Part shown: positions 16,686 through 24,429 of the stretch, piece by piece
Position numbering within the stretch: position 1 is the first letter of the stretch
Layout of the letters: the number at the start of each line of letters is the position of its first letter
NCBI GenBank assembly: GCA_964344175.1
Contig: CAYFMI010000002.1
Location: 1 to 64,000, forward strand
Direction of reading: 5' to 3'
DNA length: 64,000 bases
From: NIOZ-UU35 sp964344175
GTDB lineage: Bacteria > Chloroflexota > Anaerolineae > Anaerolineales > UBA11858
Notes under the pieces: generated by a model
The model's database searches: none
What the model saw: only the letters and a program-made list of their open reading frames with translations
What the model was told of the DNA's origin: nothing
Program-made: the position numbers and the translations under genes

Positions 16686-18158
16686 TCAACCCTCAATCTC
16701 GGCTTTCAGTTCAGCGGCGGTGTTATCGAGCTCTTCAAGCAGCGCGGGGATCTGATCTAAACTCCCCTGCAAGATAGCTTCGAAAGCATCTTCAACCGCC
16801 CGGCGCACTGCCCCCCACGAGGCCATATTCGGTTCGGTCTGCCCGGAGTTCATCAATTCTAGGCCTGCCGCCCATTGCGGATTTTCCGCCACATACGTTT
16901 TGAGCAAATCTTCGGCGCTCCGCCGGACGGGGTAATAATCTCCTGCGCGCACCCATTGGGCCTGGACTTCGGGCGAGGCGAAATATTTCAAGAACAACCA
17001 GGCCGCCAATTTTTGCTCAGGGGATTTCTCGGCGATAGCAACATACTGGCTGGCCGTGTTGACTGCATTTTGACCCTCCCGACCGGGGAAAGGGATCACT
17101 GTCCACGCATCGCTGGATCCTGCTTCTTCGAAGGCTGCCGCCTGATGAGGGAGTCCGGCGGAGGAACTCATCACAAAGAGCGCCTGGCGCGTGGCAAACT
17201 CAGGGTTTGGGTATCCCTCAGTGGGAAAGGCGCAGCCTTCATCCCACAGCGTCTTCCAGAATTGGGCCACATCGTTCACTGCTGCCGAGGTGAAATCGTA
17301 GGCGGTGCCGTCTTCGGCCAGGCCATCCTCACCAAAGGCATAGATCCAGGGCATGATATACGAAGCACCGGGATAGAGCACCAACCCGCCGGTGCCATCG
17401 TTATCGGGGTTCGCATCATCAGAATTTGCTTGAAAGGCGCGGCAGGCTTGCGCCCGCAATTCTTGCGCTGTTTGAGGCGGCTGCTCGAAGCCCAATTCCT
17501 TTGCCCAGGCTGTATTGTAAAACAACACATACACCGATTGGCTGATGGGCAACCCGAGTCGCGGCCCATCGTTTGTTAAGGCCCCGACCAGCGCTTGCTC
17601 ATAAAAATCGGCCATCTCGGCTTCGTTGAAACCCACTTGAGGATCGTCAACATAAATATTGATATCAGCAATCGCCCCTACGGAATACCAGGATGAAAGC
17701 GCGTTGGCATACCCCAAGACAGCATCGGGGAACTCGCCAGATTGAATAGCGAGATAGAATTCATCTTCAATGGTCGGGTAAAAGCCCATATCGATGGCTT
17801 CAACGGTGATGCCCCACTCGTTCGCCGCATTGAATTCATCAACAATGGCATGCATCGCATCTCCGCGCGCCCCACTCCCCCAAATATGCCAAAAGGTCAC
17901 CGTCACATCTGAAAGATCTGGCACAGCAGAGGCTTGCACCTGCACAGCGGCTTCGACCTCAGGTTCTGGCGTCTGTGTTTCGAGCAGTGATGTGGGGGCA
18001 GCCTGGACAGTAACCAGCTCTGTCTCAACAAGCGGGGCAGCCATTGGGGGTATTTGGTTTTCCGCCGTATCTGCAGGCTCAGACCCACAGGCGGCCAGAG
18101 CCAGGGATAACGTCACAACCGAAGCAATGAAGAGAGAAAGGTATCGTTTATTGTTCAT
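16686..18158 (-). CDS. Family 1 extracellular solute-binding lipoprotein (paralogue 1)
   Basis: This 490-residue lipoprotein (lipobox ALAAC, Cys24) has a Pro/Glu/Thr-rich linker and a carbohydrate-type binding domain opening VTVTFWHIWGSGARGDAM and DEFNAANEWGITVEAID. It would capture a sugar, oligosaccharide or polyol outside the membrane and hand it to the permeases upstream. It closely resembles the next gene (18343-19725) over its whole length, including WAKELGF, DDANPDNDGTGGLVLYPGAS and YPNPEFATRQALFVMSSS, so the two arose by duplication. The AGAAG site is weak. A promoter-like 13-mer shared with the paralogue lies about 105 bp upstream. Confidence 0.88.
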   Translation of the reverse strand: MNNKRYLSLFIASVVTLSLALAACGSEPADTAENQIPPMAAPLVETELVTVQAAPTSLLETQTPEPEVEAAVQVQASAVPDLSDVTVTFWHIWGSGARGDAMHAIVDEFNAANEWGITVEAIDMGFYPTIEDEFYLAIQSGEFPDAVLGYANALSSWYSVGAIADINIYVDDPQVGFNEAEMADFYEQALVGALTNDGPRLGLPISQSVYVLFYNTAWAKELGFEQPPQTAQELRAQACRAFQANSDDANPDNDGTGGLVLYPGASYIMPWIYAFGEDGLAEDGTAYDFTSAAVNDVAQFWKTLWDEGCAFPTEGYPNPEFATRQALFVMSSSAGLPHQAAAFEEAGSSDAWTVIPFPGREGQNAVNTASQYVAIAEKSPEQKLAAWLFLKYFASPEVQAQWVRAGDYYPVRRSAEDLLKTYVAENPQWAAGLELMNSGQTEPNMASWGAVRRAVEDAFEAILQGSLDQIPALLEELDNTAAELKAEIEG

Positions 18159-18261
18159 GGTCTTATTACTTCTCGACTCGGTACGCACTTGTAGATATTT
18201 TCGGGAAACGCTTCAACGAATTGCATATGCCCCTATGTTAACACTTTCGCGTGAACAACGC

Positions 18262-18274
18262 TTTTAGTGTATCA
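18262..18274 (-). promoter_or_regulatory. Promoter-like motif shared by both solute-binding genes
   Basis: On the minus strand this reads TGATACACTAAAA, identical to the 13-mer upstream of the paralogue at 19884-19896. TGnTACACT resembles an extended -10 element. It follows the terminator of the 18343 gene, so it would give the second binding protein its own promoter. Confidence 0.45.
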
Positions 18275-18283
18275 CAAAGCCCT

Positions 18284-18320
18284 CAAAAAAAGGGCTGCTG
18301 CTTCTCAGCAACAGCCCTTT
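18284..18320 (-). terminator. Rho-independent terminator after solute-binding paralogue 2
   Basis: Read on the minus strand, AAAGGGCTG...CAGCCCTTT forms a 9-bp stem with an inner CTGAG-rich loop and is followed by a run of seven Ts. It lies 23 bp after the stop of the 18343 gene. Confidence 0.8.
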
Positions 18321-18342
18321 AGCAATCAAACGATCTTGCTTA

Positions 18343-19725
18343 TCAGTCAATTTCGGCCACAAGTTCAGCTGCGGCAGTGTTCAACTCCTCAAGATAAGTG
18401 GCAATTTCATCCGGGGAACCCTGGATGATGGCGTCGAAGGAATCTTGCACGGCGCGGCGCACAGAACCCCAGGATGCCATAGTCGGCTCAGAGTGACCAT
18501 CGGCCAGCAATTCCAAACCGGTCTGCCACTGCGGGTTAGCAGCGCTGTACTCTGCAACCAACGGTTCGGTACTCATGCGCACGGGGTAGTAAGCGCTGGC
18601 GTTGATCCAGGTAGCTTGTGCTTCGGGGGCGGTGAAGGATTTGATGAAGAGCCAGGTAGCCAGGTTCTCCACCGGGTTGGTATTGACCATGGCCACAAAC
18701 TGACCGAAAGCGTTGACAGCCTGTGTTCCATCGGGGCCAACGAAGGGGATAAAGACCCACTCATCAGTGGCGCCGGCCTCTTCAAAGGCGGCGACCTGGT
18801 AGGGAATACCCACTGAGGAACTCATGGTGAAGAGCGCCTTGCGAGTTGCGAACTCGGGGTTGGGGTAGCTCTCGGTTGGGAAGGCACAGCCCTCATCCCA
18901 AAGTTCCTTCAGGAAGACGGCCACATCTTGCATGCCCTGCGAGGCGAGGTCATAGCCAGAGCCGTCATCGGCCACACCGTCATCGCCAAAGGCATACAAC
19001 CAGGAGAAGACGTTGGACGCACCCGCATACAGCACCAAACCGCCGGTGCCATCGTTATCGGGATCATCATCGGCAGCGTTGGCCGCAGCAGCCGCGCAGG
19101 CCTGCTCTTTGAATTCGGCAGCGGTCGTGGGGGCGTTCTCGAAACCCAGTTCTTGCGCCCAGGTCTGGTTATAAAACATCACATTGGCCGACTGGCTAAG
19201 CGGCAAAGCAATGCGGGCGCCTTCGGCATTCACACCACCATTGAAAGCGCCGGGGTAAAAATCGGCAATTTCATCGGCGGCAAAGCCTACGGCGGCGTCA
19301 TCAACATAGGGTTGCAGGTCTGTAATTGTGTCAACCGCATACCAGCCCGCCAGGGCGTTAGCGTAACCCACTATGGCGTTAGGAACATCACCCGACTGAA
19401 TGGCGGCGTTCATGGCATCTTCGGCGTCACGGTAGTGTCCCTGATCGACCGCTTCGACAGTAATGCCCCATTCGTTGGTGGCATTGAATTCATCGATGAT
19501 GGCGGTCATGCCCTCGCCGGGATCACCAGTGCCCCAAACATGCCAGAAGGTAACGGTTGTGCCAGCCAGGTCTTCCAGCATGACACCCATTACTTCTTCG
19601 GCGGCTGCTGGTTCTTCAACAGCGGGGGCTTCTTCTGCTTCGGGGGCTGCGGGTTTACAAGCCGCCAGCGCTACTGCGAGCAAAAGAACAAACAGCACTA
19701 AGATGGATAGGTTTTTACGGGTCAT
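18343..19725 (-). CDS. Family 1 extracellular solute-binding lipoprotein (paralogue 2)
   Basis: This 460-residue lipoprotein (lipobox ALAAC, Cys23) has a short Ala/Glu/Pro linker and the same binding-domain landmarks as paralogue 1: VTFWHVWGTGDPGEGM, DEFNATNEWGITVEAVD, WAQELGF and YPNPEFATRKALFTMSSS. It probably binds a carbohydrate for import by the two permeases encoded upstream. The start at 19725 has a GGAGAG site 6 bp away; the open frame extends 48 codons further but without a site. It lies about 320 bp from the permease genes across a hairpin repeat, and has its own terminator, so it can be made at higher levels than the permeases. Confidence 0.9.
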   Translation of the reverse strand: MTRKNLSILVLFVLLLAVALAACKPAAPEAEEAPAVEEPAAAEEVMGVMLEDLAGTTVTFWHVWGTGDPGEGMTAIIDEFNATNEWGITVEAVDQGHYRDAEDAMNAAIQSGDVPNAIVGYANALAGWYAVDTITDLQPYVDDAAVGFAADEIADFYPGAFNGGVNAEGARIALPLSQSANVMFYNQTWAQELGFENAPTTAAEFKEQACAAAAANAADDDPDNDGTGGLVLYAGASNVFSWLYAFGDDGVADDGSGYDLASQGMQDVAVFLKELWDEGCAFPTESYPNPEFATRKALFTMSSSVGIPYQVAAFEEAGATDEWVFIPFVGPDGTQAVNAFGQFVAMVNTNPVENLATWLFIKSFTAPEAQATWINASAYYPVRMSTEPLVAEYSAANPQWQTGLELLADGHSEPTMASWGSVRRAVQDSFDAIIQGSPDEIATYLEELNTAAAELVAEID

Positions 19726-19883
19726 TCTTCTCTCCTTTTTAGAGATATAAGAGGATGAATCGACTCTCCCGGGGAGATTTCCCCCCGAGCTTCTGCCAGG
19801 CGAAAAGCGGCACCCCACAAAGAGGTCGTTCGCTTCTGGCACGGCAGGGAATAGAACCGGTAAATACAAAGGCTTCCATCAAG

Positions 19884-19896
19884 TTTTAGTGTATCA
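19884..19896 (-). promoter_or_regulatory. Promoter-like motif upstream of solute-binding paralogue 2
   Basis: TGATACACTAAAA on the minus strand, identical to the motif before paralogue 1, resembles an extended -10 element (TGnTACACT). The remaining sequence of the 19726-19930 gap shows no other clear signal. Confidence 0.45.
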
Positions 19897-19930
19897 TAAC
19901 TTTCTGAACACTTTTCTTAAAATCCATAGA

Positions 19931-20020
19931 GTCTCTGGGAATCCCCGTGGTGGGTATCCGCATTGGGGGGTATGGGGCGTGCTCCGCACGCCCCATACCC
20001 CCAGGCAGTTCCCAAAGAGC
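19931..20020. repeat. 90-bp hairpin repeat with inverted ends
   Basis: The core is a perfect 17-bp stem (19966-19982 with 19986-20002, loop TCC). The outer ends GTCTCTGGGAA and TTCCCAAAGAGC are imperfect inverted repeats. A related but incomplete copy lies at 63479-63536, sharing TCT(C/T)TGGGAA, CCGCATT and GGGGCGTGCTCCGCAC in the same order. It looks like a small dispersed palindromic element and may also act as a terminator between the permease and binding protein genes. Confidence 0.6.
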
Positions 20021-20043
20021 CAATCTATGAATAGGGTTACAAA

Positions 20044-20934
20044 CTATCCTTTCAGGCCGCTGCGCGCGATACTTTCGGTGAATTGTTTCTGAGTAATGAA
20101 ATATAACACCAAAATTGGAATGATCGTAATTGTTGCGCCCGCCATCATCAAATGCAAAGATTGCCCAGCCTCCTCGACAAAGTTGTAAAGACCCACAGCA
20201 ATCGGACGCCATTCCGGGGAATTAGTGACCAGCATCGGCCAGGCCAGGGCATTCCATGAACCAATAAAGGACAGCACCACAATCACCATCACCGGCGCCT
20301 TAGAAAGGGGCAGCACCACTTTAGCCAGGAAGCGCAAGTGCCCGGCGCCGTCGATGCGGGCGGCATCAAACAACTCATCTGGAATTTGGGCAAAGAACTG
20401 GCGCAACAAGAAAATTGAAAAGATACTCCCCATAAAGGGAACTGTTAACGCAGGCCAGTTGTTGATCCACTTGATTGGGCCTATGCGCCCCAACCAGGTA
20501 ACGGTTAAGAAATTAGGAATTATATTGACCATCGCCGGGATCATAATCGTGCTCAACAACAGGCCAAAAATAGCCTCACGTCCAGGAAACTTGATACGCG
20601 CGAAAGCATAGGCTGCCAACACGCTGAAGGTCAATTCTCCCGCCAGGGTTATGATGGTGATCACAACGCTGTTGACGAAATACTCCGAGAAGGCGGCTTC
20701 CTTCCAGGCGTTGGCATAGTTGATAAAGCGCAGCTCGGAGGGCATCCAACGTATGCCTTGCGCTTCTCCCAGAGTCATGAAGGATGTCAAGAGCATCCAT
20801 ATAAATGGCGTAATTGAAATCACAACGCCCAGGAAGAGAAACGCGTAGATCGAAATATTTTTCACCGCCCTGCGAGACATATTCCAAAAATGGTGCTGTT
20901 TTTCTGCCGGTGGGTGTTCGATTGTATTAGCCAT
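20044..20934 (-). CDS. Carbohydrate ABC transporter permease, MalG type
   Basis: This 296-residue permease has six predicted transmembrane helices and the EAA coupling loop PDELFDAARIDGAGHLRFLAKVVLPLSKAP, with the C-terminus FTESIARSGLKG typical of MalG-like (CUT1) subunits. The N-terminal tail is polar and His-rich before the first helix (NISIYAFLFLGVVISITPFIWMLLTSF). Its start overlaps the upstream MalF-type gene by 8 bp, so the two are co-translated partners. No ATPase gene accompanies them; a shared MsmX-like ATPase elsewhere is the likely motor (inference). Confidence 0.91.
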   Translation of the reverse strand: MANTIEHPPAEKQHHFWNMSRRAVKNISIYAFLFLGVVISITPFIWMLLTSFMTLGEAQGIRWMPSELRFINYANAWKEAAFSEYFVNSVVITIITLAGELTFSVLAAYAFARIKFPGREAIFGLLLSTIMIPAMVNIIPNFLTVTWLGRIGPIKWINNWPALTVPFMGSIFSIFLLRQFFAQIPDELFDAARIDGAGHLRFLAKVVLPLSKAPVMVIVVLSFIGSWNALAWPMLVTNSPEWRPIAVGLYNFVEEAGQSLHLMMAGATITIIPILVLYFITQKQFTESIARSGLKG

Positions 20935-22588
20935 AAAACACTCGCGAACCTTGAATTTTGTTGTTGATATACGTCAGACTGAGGATCACCGCGAAGAGCA
21001 CAAAAGCCAACGCCGAGGCATAACCATAGCGCAGTTTCTCAAAGAATTCACTGAAGATCACCACACTAAAGGTATCGGTTGTGCCCAACGCTGAACCTTG
21101 CCGCATTACCCAAATATGGTTAAAGGCCTTGAACGTGCCGATAATTGCCAACAGGGATAAGAAATACGTTGTTGGGGAAAGCAGCGGCAAGGTGATATGG
21201 CGGAACACTTCCCAACGCCCGGCCCCATCAATTTCAGCGGCCTCAATGAGTTCCGTTGAGATATTCCCCAACCCGGCCAGGTAGATGACCGTATCGTAGC
21301 CCACATAGGTCCAAATCGAATAGATCATGATGACCACCAGCGCCAGACTCGGCCCGGCAGCCCAGTCCGGCAGGCTGAGGTTTAAATTCTCTGCCAGCAT
21401 CGTAAAGATGCCGCGCGGTTCTCGAATCCACTGCTGGGGTTCGATCCCCAGGGTAATCAAAAGCTGATTGATCGGCGCTTGATAGCGATTTGAGAAAAGC
21501 TGTCGGAAGATCGCCGCACTGGCTACGGTTGGGGTGACATAGGGCAAAAAATACAACATGCGGAATAATTCAGACCCCCATAATTTTTGGAAAAGCAAGA
21601 TTGCCAAAAACAGCGAGAAGGTCAACTGAAACGGCACTGTGCCCAGCGAATAGAATACCGTCACCTTCAATCCGTTCCAAATATCTTTATCGCCAGCCGT
21701 AATCAAAACAGGCAACTCACCTATCAATAGCCAGGCGCCTACCAGCATGGTCATGGCGCCTAGCACATGCATAACAAAAGCCCCATTACTTGCTTGCTCA
21801 AGGCCGCGCTGCCAAACTTTCCAGCCTCCGTAGAGCAAAATCACACCCGAAGCCACCGTTATTACTTGCGGCCAAATTCCAGGATCCTGGCCGGTTTCCA
21901 GCGCCTGGGCATAGGCATTGCTCACCAGGCCAAATGTGCTCCAAAAAAGCCCACCGCCCACAAATAACCCTAACGCCGCGCCAAAGAACTGCACCAGATA
22001 CCCCACATGGCGCGGGTTGAGGAACATGCGCCAATACCCGTAAGCAATCAACGTCACTAGCAGCGCAATCGCCAAATAGAGAAATATCTGCCAGGCAGCA
22101 TAAGCTTGCTGGGCGTGAAAAGCCTCGCCAAGCAGGCTCACGAATAGCTGGCGAGTTTTTGTTACACCAATAATCTTATCGGCAATATCCAACACTTCGG
22201 GGAGTACGCGGAAGGCCCAATTAATCAACGCGAGAAACGTCACCGCCATTAAGATGCCAGGGAACACCAACCACCAGGGATGGTCATCGAACTCTTGAAT
22301 TTGGCGGTATGCTTTCTGAATGCTTAAAACAGCCCACGCCAATAAACCCAGGGCCAGCAAAAAAAACGAGATATAGGCTAAATTTTCTAACGCACGAATA
22401 TAATTTTCGGCCCCGATAAAATCACCCCGCTTTAGTCGCCATTTGTGCATGCTCACAAACAGGGCAAACCCAACCGGGAAAATCCCAAACGTAAAGACGA
22501 GAATCGTTGCCGGCGCAATCATCAAATATGCGGTAATATACTCCCGCCACTCGCGGATTCGACGGCTTGATAAGAAACGTTCTTCCAC
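20927..22588 (-). CDS. Carbohydrate ABC transporter permease, MalF type, enlarged
   Basis: At 553 residues this is far longer than a typical MalF-like subunit (about 300). Residues 1-45 hold the usual first helix (YLMIAPATILVFTFGIFPVGFALFVS). Residues 65-300 then contain five or six extra hydrophobic segments before the normal core, which has TVFYSLGTVPFQLTFSLFLAILL and the EAA loop ELIEAAEIDGAGRWEVFRHITLPLLSP. I set the start at GTG 22588, which has GGAGG five bases upstream; a GTG at 22600 is also open but includes that site. The extra membrane block has no assigned role. It forms the channel with the MalG-type protein. Confidence 0.87.
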   Translation of the reverse strand: MEERFLSSRRIREWREYITAYLMIAPATILVFTFGIFPVGFALFVSMHKWRLKRGDFIGAENYIRALENLAYISFFLLALGLLAWAVLSIQKAYRQIQEFDDHPWWLVFPGILMAVTFLALINWAFRVLPEVLDIADKIIGVTKTRQLFVSLLGEAFHAQQAYAAWQIFLYLAIALLVTLIAYGYWRMFLNPRHVGYLVQFFGAALGLFVGGGLFWSTFGLVSNAYAQALETGQDPGIWPQVITVASGVILLYGGWKVWQRGLEQASNGAFVMHVLGAMTMLVGAWLLIGELPVLITAGDKDIWNGLKVTVFYSLGTVPFQLTFSLFLAILLFQKLWGSELFRMLYFLPYVTPTVASAAIFRQLFSNRYQAPINQLLITLGIEPQQWIREPRGIFTMLAENLNLSLPDWAAGPSLALVVIMIYSIWTYVGYDTVIYLAGLGNISTELIEAAEIDGAGRWEVFRHITLPLLSPTTYFLSLLAIIGTFKAFNHIWVMRQGSALGTTDTFSVVIFSEFFEKLRYGYASALAFVLFAVILSLTYINNKIQGSRVFYG

Positions 22589-22657
22589 GTTGACCTCCAC
22601 AACCTTTGCTCGCTGTTGGGAGCGCCATTATATCACGCCTATAAAGGAAAATTCCCC

Positions 22658-23947
22658 ATGCCGAACATCATCTCCAGACTGCGTTCTGATCTGCAAGAAA
22701 ACCGTCTCTCGGGGTTCGATCTGGGGGATGGATTTATCTACCCAAAATACGGCGATCAATCGATTCTCAACATCCCCGCCTCGATATGCCACTGGCTGGG
22801 CGCGCCCGGCCTCGGGGCTGGCGCGTTACGCCCAGAGATTCTCACCCCCCCCGGCGACGGCATCCGCAACGTTATCGTGATCCTCATGGATGCACTGGCC
22901 CTTCACCGCTTCGAGCGCTGGCTGGATGAAAAGCGCACTCCGGTATGGAATACCCTGCTGCAATCGGGCACATTGGCGCCACTCACATCCATCAGCCCCA
23001 GCACCACCAGCGCAGCCACAACCTCCCTGTGGACAGGCGTCAGCGCCGCCCAACATGGGATTGTCGGTTACGAACTCTGGCTCAAAGAATATGGCATCGT
23101 CACCAATATGATCTTGCACACCCCCATTAGCTTTCGCACGGGGGTTGGCGATCTCGCCAAAGCGGGCTTCAAAGCGCCCGAATATTTGCAAATGCCCACA
23201 TTGGGCGAACATCTCAAAGCGCACGGCGTCCAATCGCATGCCTTTTTACATCATAGTATTGCAAACTCCGGGCTTTCGACCCTGCAAATGCGCGCCGTCG
23301 ATGTGGCCCCTTTTAGCACCCCGGCAGATCTCTGGGTAACGATGCGCGAACTACTCGAAGAAAAATCTTCGCAAGGTCAACGCACCTACAATTGGGCTTA
23401 TTGGGGCGTCGTGGACGGTTTTTCGCACCACTATCACCCCGAAGACGAGCGTGTCGCCGCCGAGTTCGAGCAATTCAGCCGGGCCTTCGAGCGTTCTTTC
23501 GTCAATCGTCTTAATGCCGCAGCGCGTAAAGAAACCCTGGTCATCCTGACCGCCGATCACGGCCAAATCCGCACCGTTGACCAGGATCGCTACCACCTGA
23601 AAAGCCACCCCGATTTAGATGCCATGCTGCACATCCATCCAACCGGCGAGAACCGCCTTTTTTACCTCTATGCCCGCCCCGGCCAAAGTTCGGCCATTCG
23701 CCAATATTTTGAGGCTGCCTGGCCGGGAGAATTCGCCATCTTCACACCCGAACAAGCCCTGGATGGCGGTTTATTCGGGCCGGGGCCGCAGCATCCCCGC
23801 TTACGCGACCGCCTGGGTGATTTGATCGTCGCGCCGCGTGGCAACGCCTATTTGTGGTGGGCCAATAAACCCAACCCCCTGGTTGGGCGGCATGGCGGTT
23901 TGCATCCGGAGGAAATGCTGGTTCCTTTCCTGACGGCGCGTTTGTAG
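22658..23947 (+). CDS. Type I phosphodiesterase / alkaline phosphatase superfamily protein
   Basis: This 429-residue protein has no signal peptide. It shows the metal-dependent phosphodiesterase fold: metal-binding Asp in VIVILMDALALHRF, a nucleophile region SPSTTSAATTSLWTGVSAAQHG, Asp/His residues in GVVDGFSHHYHP and the final metal motif VILTADHGQIRTV. Members cleave phosphomonoesters, phosphodiesters or nucleotide pyrophosphates; the substrate here is unknown. It is divergent from the ABC permease genes, with about 70 bp between. ATG 22658 has an AAAGGA site; an open frame 14 codons longer does not. Confidence 0.82.
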   Translation: MPNIISRLRSDLQENRLSGFDLGDGFIYPKYGDQSILNIPASICHWLGAPGLGAGALRPEILTPPGDGIRNVIVILMDALALHRFERWLDEKRTPVWNTLLQSGTLAPLTSISPSTTSAATTSLWTGVSAAQHGIVGYELWLKEYGIVTNMILHTPISFRTGVGDLAKAGFKAPEYLQMPTLGEHLKAHGVQSHAFLHHSIANSGLSTLQMRAVDVAPFSTPADLWVTMRELLEEKSSQGQRTYNWAYWGVVDGFSHHYHPEDERVAAEFEQFSRAFERSFVNRLNAAARKETLVILTADHGQIRTVDQDRYHLKSHPDLDAMLHIHPTGENRLFYLYARPGQSSAIRQYFEAAWPGEFAIFTPEQALDGGLFGPGPQHPRLRDRLGDLIVAPRGNAYLWWANKPNPLVGRHGGLHPEEMLVPFLTARL

Positions 23948-23951
23948 TATT

Positions 23952-24008
23952 TCGAAAAATAGGGGTGTGCATGGCTGCTATGCAGCCATGCACACCCCTA
24001 TTTTTCGA
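23952..24008. terminator. Perfect 27-bp hairpin between phosphodiesterase and CoA-binding genes
   Basis: Arms 23952-23978 and 23982-24008 pair without a mismatch around a TAT loop, with A5/T5 tracts in the stem. It begins five bases after the stop of the phosphodiesterase gene. It looks like a bidirectional terminator but sits between two genes read in the same direction, and its stem is about three times longer than termination needs. Confidence 0.75.
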
Positions 24009-24033
24009 GTATCTTTTTCCAGGAGTACACTAG

Positions 24034-24429
24034 ATGATAAAAACGATCCTGCAAGAAACTGAAACTATTGCTGTTGTGGGCTTCTCATCCAACCCCGATA
24101 AAGCTGGCTATTATGTCCCGGCATATTTGCAGTCCCACGGATACCGCGTGATTCCGGTGAACCCAAAACTCGAAGATGCGCTGGGGGAGAAGGCCTACTC
24201 CGAACTCAGCGCCATTCCCAACCCGGTCGACCTGGTGCTGATCTTCCGCCGCAGTAAAGCCGTGCTGCCCTTTGTAGAACAGGCCATTCAAATTGGCGCA
24301 AAAACAGTCTGGATGCAATTGGGCATCCTCAACGAAGAAGCCGCCCAAATCGCTCAGGCGGCTGGATTGCAAGTGGTCATGAATCGCTGTATGAAGGTCG
24401 ATCACCAGCGCTTCGAGACAGGTCGTTAA
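24034..24429 (+). CDS. CoA-binding domain protein (YccU-like)
   Basis: This 131-residue single Rossmann-fold protein has IAVVGFSSNPDKAGYYVPAYLQ (nucleotide-binding loop), VIPVNPKLEDALGEKAYS, VDLVLIFRRSKAVLPF and the C-terminal VVMNRCMKVDHQRF. The domain is that of succinyl-CoA ligase alpha subunits, and stand-alone members such as YccU bind CoA; their physiological role is unclear. A CAGGAG site precedes the ATG. Its TAA overlaps the convergent stop of the ABC exporter gene in a shared TTAA. Confidence 0.86.
   Translation: MIKTILQETETIAVVGFSSNPDKAGYYVPAYLQSHGYRVIPVNPKLEDALGEKAYSELSAIPNPVDLVLIFRRSKAVLPFVEQAIQIGAKTVWMQLGILNEEAAQIAQAAGLQVVMNRCMKVDHQRFETGR

Noticed and set aside
16686..19725. 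The two solute-binding genes as an assembly duplication
   Set aside because: They are clearly similar but differ throughout, and each has its own signal peptide, linker and terminator or promoter; this is true divergence.
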